Assembly: GCA_000697665.1 (NCBI GenBank)
Contig: KL197725.1
Coordinates: forward strand, 70,544-134,543
Length of the DNA stretch: 64,000 nucleotides
Reading direction: 5' to 3'
Source: Jaapia argillacea MUCL 33604
Taxonomy: Eukaryota > Basidiomycota > Agaricomycetes > Jaapiales > Jaapiaceae
The position numbers and the translations under genes were made by a program. Below the pieces are notes generated by a model, which did no database searches, was not told where the DNA came from, and saw only the letters and a program-made list of their open reading frames with translations. Below are positions 1 to 11,491 of the stretch, in pieces. The first letter of the stretch is position 1. Each line of letters opens with the position of its first letter.

Positions 1-850
1 ACAGGTTTGGTGGTGTACCCTCGAGGATACGGTCCCGTCCAAAACCCAACCCAAAACCATCCCGCCCAACCTCCACTGTTCAATCTGCCGTGTTCAACGC
101 GCTGCCTAAAATATTGGCTCTAAGTATCTCGCCGTCTCGCAACACCATGGGGTTTACTCCACATCACAAGTCTTTGTATGAAATGTGACTACTCGCCTCA
201 TTGGAATCTGATCCTGTTGATTTCCCGAGCTCTCATCTTGAGAATCCAGTTTTCCAGCAAGGCTGACCGAAGTGTGAGGAGAGTTGGGCGTTGGGTGTCA
301 AGGATAGTTTGTGATGTATGCGCGGATAAGGTGAGTGCCTCAGTCTTTTATACGCCTTCGAGTCCGAAGCCTCGTATTCAGCGTCCAGCATGATCTCCCA
401 GACCCCCAACGTCCTACCTTTCTACTCTCGCATCGCTCGCCTCCATGAATTCTCTGCCCGTTTACCATGGATACTTGGCCCTGGGTAGTTCCGTTATGGA
501 CTTCGAGATGGGATGGTAAATGTTCGTGGGTGGGTATCGGGTAAGCCCCGAAGTCGGGCTGTAAATGTGAGAGTCTGATCTCGAGGTTGGATAAGAATGG
601 TGTCCCGACTGTGGGGGGTCGGTGAACGGTGAAGTTTGAGATACCTCTCCATAGAGAATGCGAGTGATTTGATTCACCCATGGGAGAATGCCGTGTGTAG
701 AGGAGGGCTCGAGAGAAGGCTGTTTCCTGCTTCAACCACCAATACCCATCATCAACTCGCCATTTAGTGCAACATCACGAAGGGGGCTGGTTTTCCGGTA
801 GACGAGATTTGAATTTGGGTTTTGGAATGGGGTTTGGTTAGTTTCATAGC
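1..850. repeat. Diverged repeat, second copy at 40203-41000
   Basis: Bases 72-850 match 40,203-41,000 at many anchors, including gactactcgcc.cattggaatctgatcct, cgagctctcatcttgagaat, tgattcacccatgggagaatg and tcgagagaagg. Both copies have many small indels and no conserved open frame that I could identify. I see no gene here. Confidence 0.75.
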
Positions 851-3800
851 GACAAGAAATCGATTGCGAGCGAGCTGAGGGGTCCGGAAGGATTACACAA
901 CAAATGGGGATTGAGTGGATTAGAAGAACCGGAGGCTCAAATCTACCGACGTCTGGCTCGACCGAGTAATATGTGTAAGGGTCTCAGATGGATGTTCCGA
1001 GTCAACGGGTTCGAGTTTGAGTTTGAGTTGGGGAGAGAATTCCAGTGAATTTCCGTCAAAGTCGAAATGAAGGCCGAGATGTCCAAGTCGCGAGAAGCCT
1101 GTGAAGATAAACCGAGTGAGAAAACAAGCAAGAATTCGAGTACAGAGAACCACATACCCGCCTCCTCTCGGGGAGCACAGACGTTTTAGCTTCGCCCCTG
1201 TCCCTGTAAACCCTCGCCTCCCATCTTCTCCTATCCCTCGTACCGCATCTTCATGAAATGGCATCGCATATTTCACGTGCTCAACCTTGCTCTCATGGTC
1301 CAGCACCTCAGCCTCAGCCTCAGAAACATATCTGATGTACCCCTTCCCATCCAACTCTTGATCTCCGAATCGAGATGACAGTCCCGAAAGAGTTTGTGTT
1401 TCAAGTTCGAACTCGTCGGGCGAGAGCATTGCAGCCGATGAACATTGGGCAGGTGGTGTGGTTGTCGCGTGAACGCACGACGACGACTATGAAGCGGTTG
1501 GTTGAGATTGGCTCGAGGAGCACAGCGATATTGGATGCGGGAGGGAAGCGAAAGCGTAGTCAAGTCGAGTTTGACCATCTTCGGAATCATCTTCGGAATC
1601 ATCTTCGTCAACACACTCATACCCCCACCCTCATCCTTGCTACCGTCTCACCCTCATTCGGTACTCCACTCCCGAAATCTACACCCCCACCACCGATCAC
1701 AACCTCACCAGTACCCACGAAGGTGCCCTTCAGTTGTTCCGACCCCACCTAGTCGGATCGATCGTCCTGCGCCTCGCCCTCATGGGTGAATCCCTCCTCT
1801 TATTCCTCCTCTCCTCCTTCCGCCCACCCTGTCCCTTCCGGGACAAACAGGGAGTCGGAAAGGGTGGTAAGGGTCGGTCAGACCGCATACACGTTGGTCG
1901 AAAAAGTCTGCCGCTGGGTGCGAGTTTCCAGCCCGCGCTTTGGTTCATTTTTTTGCAGATTGAGTGGTAGGAGTCGAGGATGCGGAGCGAAGGCGTTCAA
2001 ATCTGGGATACGGATGTTAGCTCGAAAGTGAGAAATTTGATAATAAACGATGAGACGAACCATTCTGGATATAATCTGACTTGGCGTCTCCAATCCTTAG
2101 CTTCAGACCTTTCCACATAACACCGTTCAGTACATTCATGCCTGTAATATCGACGATAGGCGAAAAGCGAGTCCAATTCAATCGAAAGTTGATTGAGTCC
2201 ATCATGATCTATCCACCTGACACTCGAGAAAAAGTACTCACATCTCGCCAAATCGCTCTTATTGCCCTCAACAGTAACGTAAGCACGATTTCTTGGCAGC
2301 CCAAACGCATCCAGTGATTTGACGGGACCAAATGAGGATAGACGATGTTGGAGCTCAGATGGTGTGATGGAGGGAGTAAGACCGGAGATGTGGAAGCGTT
2401 CAATGACGAGGTCGGACTTGGATATGGGTGTGCCAGGTTGATCTCGAAACGATTTGCGTGGTGGAGTTCCGGGCCAACGAGATAGCCTTTAGTTTGGTAA
2501 GTAGTTATTGGCTGTGTCCACTCGACCAAGGCGACATTGAGACATTGTGGGTGGGAACAACCGCCGCAGTTAGAGCCCAAAAAGGAAGGATGAGATCGCA
2601 GATATTTCGACTCACTCCGCCAACGGTCAACCTGGTGCTAACATCCAAACGACCTCAAAAGACAATCCCCACGGACCAGCCATCTTATCAACCGTCTCAA
2701 GCCCTTCATCGAATTATAACCCGCTAGCTCTACATACCACCCACCCCACCCTTTTCCTGAATCTCTCGTCCCTTTCACCATTTCAAACCCCACTGCTTGA
2801 ACTTGAACGCTACCGATCATCCAGCCTGCATCTCCCCACGACATTCATCCACACTTGCCCAACATCTCGTCTCCTCCACCTTCGACATCGACTGAAGCTC
2901 CAAGGGTGACGGTACTCGCGGACGGAGGTGTTGGGAAGGGAATGGCACGGGCGTGCCCTACGAGGGTGGTGTACTTCAAGAATGGTGGCTTAGGTCCGAG
3001 GTAGAACTTGCAACTCGCCTCGAGTTGGGCTGTCAAAGGGCTATCAAAGGGCTTAGCTGAAATGCCATCCATCGTAAGTCCATCTATTTATCAATTCCCA
3101 TCCCATCGTTGATTTAGGACAGGCCACTCCACCCACACCTTTCACAGACCACATCATCGCTACACTTGACGATCAGCTCCCTCCCATCCTTCAATTTCGG
3201 ACATATCACTCCGCCTACCCTTTCGCAGACCACACCATCGTTACACCTGACGCTGAACTCCCTCCCCTCCAATCCTTCGCGCGCATATACCCTAACCCAA
3301 ACGATCAACCTCGGTCCCAACTTCAGCACCTCCCAAAACAACTTGTCCTTACCCTGATGTTCGGTTCAATTGCAAGACAACCGGCCATCTTCTTCTCTGC
3401 CATCACAAGCTCGTCGTCGACCTAACTCAGTTGTCTTCAACCCTTCCGTGACTCCTCGGCATCCGAACATTCTGGTCGTCCGTTGGCTTATCACTCAAGT
3501 ACAGGCGTCGAATGATGGATGGTTAAGCGTTGAGCGAAGCCATGGAAGTTTACCTGTTGAGTGATGAAAAGTTGGGCGTGAAGGTCAGGTCGCCGATCAT
3601 CTATTTCACTCTTTCCTGAATCTCTCGCTCTTTTCAACAGCTCGACGCTTTTCGTTCCTCGCACCCCAAACAAAGATTTCGCCGGCACCCCTCCCCACCC
3701 TCTTCGGTACAGAATAAATGACACGAATTGTACCCTAGCGTCGTCGACGTTTTGAACGCTTGGGAGATAGAGAGTGTAGTATAAGGACCCAGCTGGCTTG

Positions 3801-4524
3801 CTGGCTCGCGTTGGTTCGTAAGTCTTCGCTTTGTCGATGCATATTCCTTCTTCGTGATGCGCATACTTGAATATAGGGATCCAAACCTCTGCACGCCCCC
3901 ACCGATCGTTCCCATCACTCACTCAAAACTAACAAATCCGTTGTGGAGGCTAACAAGTTCCGACCCATCCCCCACCCCACTCACCCGCGTTTCGCATTCA
4001 CCCTGCCCGTACCCTCCACGTCACAATACTGCAATCGAATTGCACCATCTTGTCGTAACCACATACTCCGAATCTACCACTCAAGATGCGCATAATCCAA
4101 CCTACCCGATCTTCTGACTAAATCCTCGCCAATTAGCTATTCTGGCACACATCGGTTACTTGCTCTTGAAGCACTTCGCCCTAATCTCCGCTGAGTCGCC
4201 CGACTTGCGACCGGATTCTTAGAATGAGCGCGCAAGTTTCTAAGTATCGTCTATACTCCGTCCAGATCTTGGTGGGCTCTCCCGTCCTTGTGCTTCTTCA
4301 CCAATTAATTCAATGGTTAGATTATCTGATCAGGTAGCTTTGTTCTCGAAAACTCCAGTACTTCCTCGCTACCCTGACCGAGCCCAACAATGTCGTTCAA
4401 GATTCAAGGGCGAATCGCTGCTTCCGAAGATACAATCAATGCGCTCCGACACCACATCGAAGAATAATCAAGTTCAAAGAGGATACAGTCTCTGGCGAGG
4501 ATGTATGATGTATGCGTATAGCTA
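851..4524. other. Gene-poor duplicated sequence
   Basis: No convincing gene. From about 2,860 on it contains decayed copies of duplicated units. The element ccaagggtgacggtactcgc at 2,899 recurs near 13,888. The junction ccatccatc/gtaagtccatct at about 3,068 recurs seven more times. The junction cgtaagtcttcgctttgtcgatgc at about 3,817 recurs four more times. The stretch 3,640-4,524 corresponds to 21,250-22,124 downstream of copy D. Confidence 0.6.
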
Positions 4525-5763
4525 CTACAGGTGAGGGATGAAGGTTGTCCAATAAACAGTCTCGAATGCCCCAGGAGGGAGAGAGCGAAGCGATGTAAAT
4601 GCGAGGACCAGTAGTGTAATGCGAGCAATGGCATATGTAATGGATGTAGCCGTTATGAGGAAAATTTTCACTGCTAAAGGAAGCCAATCAACACCTCGAA
4701 ATTGAAATATAATCACTGCCAGAAGTGGTGCTGAAGAGGTGGTGACAGCGGACACGCGCCACATTAGCTGCTGCGTGTGGGACGGAAATTGGAGTGACCA
4801 AGCTAAACAATGAATTGCCCCGAACACGCTGGCGATGAGCGCCGAAATCCATGCAACCAGACTATCCTCCCGATCCAGGAGGTACCCTGCATAGAATGTC
4901 GGCACCCGTAAACCCTTAATACTGAGGTCGGGTAACAAGAAGGAGTCCAGGAAAGCCTCGTTGAGGATATGGTAGGGGCTGTGAAAACTCTTTGCAGAGG
5001 AGGATCGTCCTCCGCAGAATTCCACGCTTTTGAAAACACAGCTTTCGTTCCGGATTTGACCTGGGCGGCGACCCGGACGAAACCATTTCCCTCCTTGGGA
5101 TAGTCCTTGGCTCCATTTTCGGCTTTACCCCCTCCTTCAAGTACTTTGCCGCCATGCACAACGGGCTGCTCGTGAATGGTATACGGGTAACGAACATCGG
5201 CAGGCTTATTCCACCAAAACCAGTAGGTGGCGAGATTGAGAACCGTAAAGGCAAGAGTAGCGATTTCGAGTTCGGTGATGGGGAGACGCTCGATAGCACA
5301 GCCCAAACATTGAAGGATGAACCATGTTGTTTGCACCAAGACGAGTCCTTTCGAAATTGCATCGCGCTTACTTCTATCTTGTATGTGAGCCTCTGTGATG
5401 GGTGGAAAATTGCTGAAGTCGATACGGTTGGAATAGGAATCCGGTACGATGACCCGCACGGGCACCTCCATCTCTCCCCGGACTTGCATGAAGCCCCCCA
5501 TCAGAGCAAAGAAACCATGAGTCTTTGTCCACCCACGTTCTGCAACTCCACATCAATATTCCCTCAAGACGAGAACACCACATAAGTCGACTGTACCTGA
5601 ATTGGCCTTTGCTATCCGACGAGCACCGAACCACTGCTTCATCGCCCATATGATTACCAACTCTGGTGCAATCAATGCCATCAACATGAGGCCCGCACAG
5701 CGGAAAGCAATCTCAATCGATTCCCCACATTGTCCTGTTATGGCAGACATCGGAAACAGACAT
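4525..5763 (-). pseudogene. Membrane-protein family copy A, broken (5' deletion and frameshift)
   Basis: This copy has the two-exon layout of its relatives C, D and E: exon 1 5763-5597 and exon 2 5539-4525, with a GTACAG donor and CAG acceptor. Exon 1 starts normally (MSVSDVCHNR, then MWGI) but then hits TGA, because about 80 nt present in copy E are missing at about 5719. That loss removes the first membrane helix and shifts the frame. Exon 2 keeps the family motifs WTKTHG, MGGFM, QDRSKRDA and WFWWNKP up to LQRVFTAP. A missing base at about 4975 then shifts the frame, and the C-terminal half (FYAG, GAIHC, SLRSLPPGAF, TTFIPHL) continues in another frame. A shorter product from an in-frame ATG downstream of the deletion is conceivable, but the second frameshift would still truncate it. 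The flanking sequence on both sides matches that around copy D. Confidence 0.86.
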
Positions 5764-8700
5764 GGGGGATAGTCGGATGACAAGGAAATAGGGCCAGATG
5801 AAGATGTGAGGGCGAGTAAAGTAAGCAAACTCTGAGTAGTGCTTCAAGTTGGGCGTTGGTGGGGAGCGAAAAGTTGAATTGATAGAGATGAAAAAGCAGT
5901 GCGTGGCCTGACATGTATAGCCCGTGAGGGCTAGAGGGCTACGAATGCCGTGAACCCGAGGCTAATGGGTCCGATGATATATTGATTTGCAGTGCAAGCG
6001 GGCGCTTGCGCAAGCTCGAAGATCAAACCTTATTGTATGCTGAAAACAGGTGAGGTCATTCCGAACAAGGTTACACTTGGTTTCGGGTCCGAAACATTAG
6101 GAACGTGCAATATCGGTGATCTCGACAGGGACATTGGGCAATCCACTCTCAATCAAGAAGATGGTTGGATAAACGGAACTAAGTTGGGAGCGCAAAGCCG
6201 AAGCTTAGCTGCCGTTTCTCCAACCACTATCCGCCGTTGCATGCCGTTGCGCTGCGGCATATTGAGAATTCTCGAAAAAAGAGGAGGTTACTATGACGTT
6301 GCTGATAATCTGACGCTTGTGAGGACTCACTTCGGAGAACTGGACTCGGGAGACTTGAGAGGTACTGTCACTCACCTTAATTCGTTACCCAACATCGCAT
6401 CCTGTCGTTCTAACGCTTTTCCCCAAACCTGGATTCCAAAAACGACTCCGCCAATTTGAAAATTCGCAGTTCTTCGTGGTGCTAGAATGGATGGAAACTT
6501 GACCATTAGTATCGACAGTTGAACCAGGAAATCATGTTGATCGTTGAAGGACGTGGTGTCAATCCTAGTAAGATCGTCAGTTAAACTGACCGTCCGTTAC
6601 GAAAGTCCTCGAGGCTGAGCAGAGATCCTCACTTTCTCTAACGAGAGCTTCAGTCTTACCCGACCTCGGCCTCAACCTCTGACATTCACATTCTGAATCT
6701 TGAGGCTCATCCGAAACCCTTCACACATCGATCGCCATCCTATCTCGAACGTCCTGGCTGCTCCCCTGACCAAATGTCAGCCATGTGGTATCCAAATGTC
6801 AATACATCGGGGCTCACTCTCAATCTGGCCCACTGTCGAGGAAAACGGATCCAACCATCTCTGTCCAAGGAGTCGAAGTCAGCATTAGGAGGCCCAAGGG
6901 GTATTAGAGATGGTGAAACTGGCGTGAATATGTTGATCAAAGAAGGCCGGAGGTACCGAAACACAGAGTGGTTTCGATTCCGCGAGATGAAGCCTTTTGA
7001 ACGATATCGTAATATTGAAAGGTTCTAGAAGTGAAGAGGCCGGTATATAGGTCTACAACACCGATCAGGGTGGGTGCTCGAAGAGATTCGGCCTGTGGGC
7101 GAGTGGTTGTATCAGAAGGGCTTGATAACGTAGCTGGAAGCAAAAGATATACTGTAAATGCAAGCTGCTTCCTGTGCACAACAAGCCAATATAAGCTGAG
7201 GTATCGAAGCAGTCCACGTTCAGAAAAGGTAGACCTCTCACAAGAAAGACTTGCCAGACGACCCGGTTGGGCGCCTCCTAACCCTAAAAGCTTGACATAT
7301 GCATTTGGATATTTGGTAAACACAAACAAACTCCCGCTCATCGTCGCCATCGACGTCGACCATTGTTCAAGGCGTAATCTACAACTTGCCTACCCCACGT
7401 TCTCCGTTCTCCGTTCCCGCTCACCCAACCCAGTCAGTCCACTGGTCGACCAACCTGGAAGGACATGTACAACGCATCTGGAATGGAAGATATCTCCATC
7501 TTTTCCTGAATCTCGAGTACTTTCCCAACAGGTTCAACATATTCATTCCTGACACTTCAACGATTCCGTCAACACCAGGTCTTGGTCCGAGGATACCGTG
7601 AAGACATTTGCCTGGGAGAGTGGTATGTAGTTATGCTGGATGTTCGATGGGTTATGGATATCGGAGATGTGCTTTCTGAGGGTGGTGGACTTTAAGAATG
7701 GGGAGCTTAGAGGCGAGGTGGATTTTTGGGAACTCAGCCATAGTTGGCCCCGTCTAGGCGTTACGCTAAAATCCCATCCATCGTAAGTTCATCTCTTTAT
7801 CGTAACTGATCTTCTTGCTGATTCTTTTCCTGGTCCCATCAGCGCCGTTCGCAGACCTCACATCACAAGCATCAAATCCTCCCCGCTACCTCACCACTTC
7901 GCCTGGCCAACCCCACTTCTCGACTAACTCAAGTATCGAAGGCATTGCAACAACCATATCCATCCCTTCGAGGTCGTCCCTCCCAAAACATTGAATTTTA
8001 TCCCCACACCATTGTTCACCTAACGCATACCCTTGATTCTCATCTTCATATCCCTTCCAACTCCGTTCGAGGAGAGCTTTGGTGAGAAATGCGATGGGAG
8101 GATTGCGTTTGGTTAGGCTGGATGTTGGATGGGTTATCGGATGACACGGGCGTGTTGGACGAGAGCGGTGTATGCTGAGAACGGAGATTTGGGGATGAGG
8201 TACAATTGGAGGAACTCGTCTCGAATCGGGCCTTCAAGAGTATTGGCAGAATTGCCATCCATCGTAAGTCCGCCTGCGTATCAAATCTCAGCGTCTTGTT
8301 GACTTTTGTTCAGGTCGCTCCGTGGGCGCCCTTCGCAGATCCCCTATCCCAAGTGCCATATCGTCCTCTTCCGTATCTCACCATATCTCAGTGCCGATCC
8401 CACTACTTGGCTGGCCCACGTGTTGAATGTATTGTGCCGACCGTACGCCCACCTCGCCTGAAATACCTACCTTTCTCGCCAGGCGTCGTTCATCCAACAC
8501 ATGCACTCTTTCCCCTCCAACTCGTTCGTATGCATATACTCAACGTTCGCCTCCCTTCCGTCGTGATAGGGTTTTGAATAGGATTTTTCGCTGAGGGGAG
8601 CTTGGGAATGAGCTGGACGGGTTGTTTGCGATGGAGATGGATGGATCTCACTCGGCAGGGACGGGTTAAAGCAATATCGAGTTACCCTTCCCGAGTCGTT

Positions 8701-9689
8701 GCACACATCCTTCGTAAGCCTTCGTTTTCGCACACCCAATCTCATCCCTGATTAAACAGCCCATGGAGCTGGCTCCTCAGCCACTGATAGATGCAACTCA
8801 TTCCTACCGACGCTCCCCCCTAACATTTGACTCTCATGTCCTCCCCTCGCCGATAACTTGGCTCTCGACTCGCTGGATCATCCAACCCCGTCTTCCGTAA
8901 CCCATCCTCCCCGAACTCACCTCCTTGTAAAGCCAAGTCCTTTCTCACTGCCGTCTCGTCTCATCTGACCGGCATCAGATACTACCGATGAAACCCCCTT
9001 CCAGCCTGTTCCAAAACACAAGCGCTTGGTGGAAGAGATGGATTCTCCCAGTTGCTCGGTGCTCGGCGTGGCTCGAATATATTGGGATACGAACGTTCAT
9101 TCCGATCTCTGGATGGCTTTTCCACTTTTCTTTACTCGACCTTACTGGATCTTCATCTGCGCTGAGTATCAGTCGCGATTGGAAGTAGACGTGGGGTGAC
9201 GAGCAGGGTCAGGGTCAGGGATTGGAGACGACGTGGATCCGGGGATATGATTTTTGAGTTTTGTTTGGAAGTTTGTAGTTGAGGTTATCAAAGCGTAATC
9301 GTGTCAGTTTGGCACGTATGTTTCGTTGGCTCAAATATTCGGGCCAGGTCGTTCTGAAGGTTGCTTCTCGACACCGACCAGATGATTCTGTTCATATTTG
9401 GATTCTAACCCTTCACCCCCTCTTGGTCAACCTCAGCCTCGGACCATGAGTTCCGAATGTTACACATGATGGGAATACACGTGGTCTGAGCCTACCTCGT
9501 GTTAATACCTTCTGTTTGCCACGACTTTGGAGCTTCGGATATGCATCAAATTCTATGTTACAATAGAACAACCTGCGTCCATCGTCCCCACCCCCTTCTT
9601 TTCTCATCGACCACGCAATCTTCTTGGAAGTAATTGCTCTGGCTAGATTAACCTCATAACTCCGACCACGACCTCCCTCGTCAACCCAA
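5764..9689. repeat. Segmental duplication flank of copy A (partner downstream of copy D)
   Basis: The 5' flank of copy A (5,764-6,480) matches the 5' flanks of D (23,763-24,420) and C (18,391-18,900). Shared words are gggcgttggtggggag and aaacaggtgaggtcattccgaacaaggt. Further on, 6,700-7,800 matches 25,130-26,800 (caaggcgtaatc.acaacttgcctacccca). The stretch 7,840-9,400 matches 26,830-28,400 and 15,500-16,610. I see fragments of open frame but no complete gene. Confidence 0.65.
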
Positions 9690-10256
9690 GTGCTCTGCAA
9701 CATCGACCTCGTAACCCCAACCCCCATCTCTTCGCACCAACCATTCACTCCTCACTTAATTCGTGCCCTGGGCAGATCTACGTTGGAACCCCAACACCTC
9801 TCTCTTCCGATCGGCTATCGTTTCCTCACTCAATCGGTGCTATACATCAACCAACCTCGTGATTTCCCCCTTCATCTTTCCCATCGACCGCCGTTTCCCC
9901 GGTCTTTATACATCGACGCGGCTTCCCATCCTTTTCCATTGATCTCGCAACCCCAACTTCCATCTGACTCGACCGACCGTTCTCTCCTCACTCGAGTCCC
10001 TCCCTACATATTTCGATCTCGTATCCCTGACCTCCATCTCTTCGATCATCTCTTTTCATCCAAGGCCACGCTGTCGAAATTGTACTTAACCACCCCCGCC
10101 GTGACCTCCATCTTTGCTCATCGAACTGTGAATCGTAATCCACACCTTCTCCTTTCTTGTCGGCCCGATCACTCCCCACCCGAGACATATTCGCACACTC
10201 GTCTTCCTCACTCGTTGCAATCTGGGCCTAGTTACCTCTCATCACAGGAACTCGAA
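9690..10256 (+). promoter_or_regulatory. Pyrimidine-rich repeat leader upstream of copy B
   Basis: Degenerate repeated phrases (atctcttc, ctcactcaatcggtgctatacatcaacca, cttcatctttcccatcgacc) fill the bases before the copy B start. The tract is almost free of purine runs. The same phrases occur on the minus strand upstream of copy E (30,210-31,110). An in-frame open stretch here is composed of the repeat and is probably untranslated. Confidence 0.5.
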
Positions 10257-11491
10257 ATGTCAACGTGTAGAGACATCGATAACTGCAGGACGATGTGGGG
10301 TATCGTCTCTAGCTGCCTTACCACCGTTTTCACTTGCACTTGGGTTGCCATCCACCCAAACATTCCCCATCCCAATGACACATCTTTCAATATCATGCTA
10401 CGCCGCATCGAGATTATGATCATGGCACTCATAGCGCCAGAGATGTTGATTCTCGTCGCTATGAAACAATGGGTTGTTGCTCGACGACTTGCGAGAAAGC
10501 ACCAGGGTAAGGACGTTCGATCTGTTGTTTAATCTCCGCTGGGGCTGAACAGAGATATTAAGGGCGTGGCTGGACAAAAACGCATGGGTTCTTTGTCCTA
10601 ATGGGTGGCTTCATGGTTGTCAACGGAGAGCGAAAAAGTAAAACAGTCAAGTTACTAGGTCCAGATGACTTTCTCGATCACGGGTCCGAGATTTTGGATG
10701 ACGACAAGTTTCCTCTGATTACCGAGGACGAGATTCAAGACAGAAGCAAACGCGACACTCTTTCGAAGACTCTCATCCTTCTACAGACGACCTGGTTCAT
10801 CCTCCAATGTGCCGCTCGAGCCATTGAGCATCTCCCCATTACCGAAATCGAAATCGCCACATTGGCATTTACAGCATTGAATTTGGTGACTTGCACGTTT
10901 TGGTGGAATAAGCCAGCTGATGTTCGTTATGGACATCCAATTTTCCTGAAATCCATGCGACCCACTGAAGATACGGCCGATCGGGAAGTCCGCCAGGCCT
11001 TTGAGCTGCTAAACGCTATACCGCACATCACTGGGCCAAGACCTTGGACGATGGCAAGAATGGTCATGTCCCCCTTCGAGGCCTTTGCCCATTCTCCTCT
11101 TGGGGATGGCGGAGGGGGGCAAGTACCAATATTGTATTTAGGACGTTCCAGAGGCAACGACTTGCTTCGGATTGGCCAGATTTCAGCAGTTATCGCGACT
11201 GTATTCGGGGCCATTCATTGTTTAGCTTGGTCTTTCCCGTTCCCCTCCCAGGAGCAGCAGCTCCTTTGGCGCATATCAGCTATCACCATCACATCTTCAC
11301 CGGTCGTCGGAATTCTCATCATCAGTCTCCCGATGTCTGAAGTCGTCGGAGCCTTACTTACGCTGTTCGCGGGTTTTGCATACATTGCGGGACGCATCAT
11401 CTTGCTTGTCCTGGCTTTTACATCCCTTCGATCTCTCCCTCCTGGAGCGTACGAAACAGTTCGTTGGACCACCTTCATACCCCATCTCTAG
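10257..11491 (+). CDS. Multi-pass membrane protein, Agaricomycete expanded family, copy B (392 aa)
   Basis: Two exons: 10257-10506 and 10563-11491, joined by a 56-nt GTAAGG...AG intron in phase 1, giving 392 aa. I chose the start (MSTCRDID) because every paralogue begins at this point. The frame is open for 189 codons further upstream, but that stretch is a low-complexity pyrimidine-rich repeat. Helices are predicted at the start (GIVSSCLTTVF), at about 50-73 (ALIAPEMLILVAMKQW), and then in five further segments. Family motifs are GWTKTHGFF-LMGGF, IQDRSKRD, WFILQC, WWNKPADVRY, GAIHCLAW, SLRSLPPGAY and TTFIPHL at the end. Its loop between helices 4 and 5 is shorter than in C and E. The family is widespread and unnamed in basidiomycetes and no biochemical function is known to me. 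Most divergent of the intact copies. Confidence 0.92.

Noticed and set aside
9690-10256. N-terminal extension of copy B by 189 residues
   Set aside because: The frame is open but made of low-complexity repeats, and all paralogues start at the MSxxD position.
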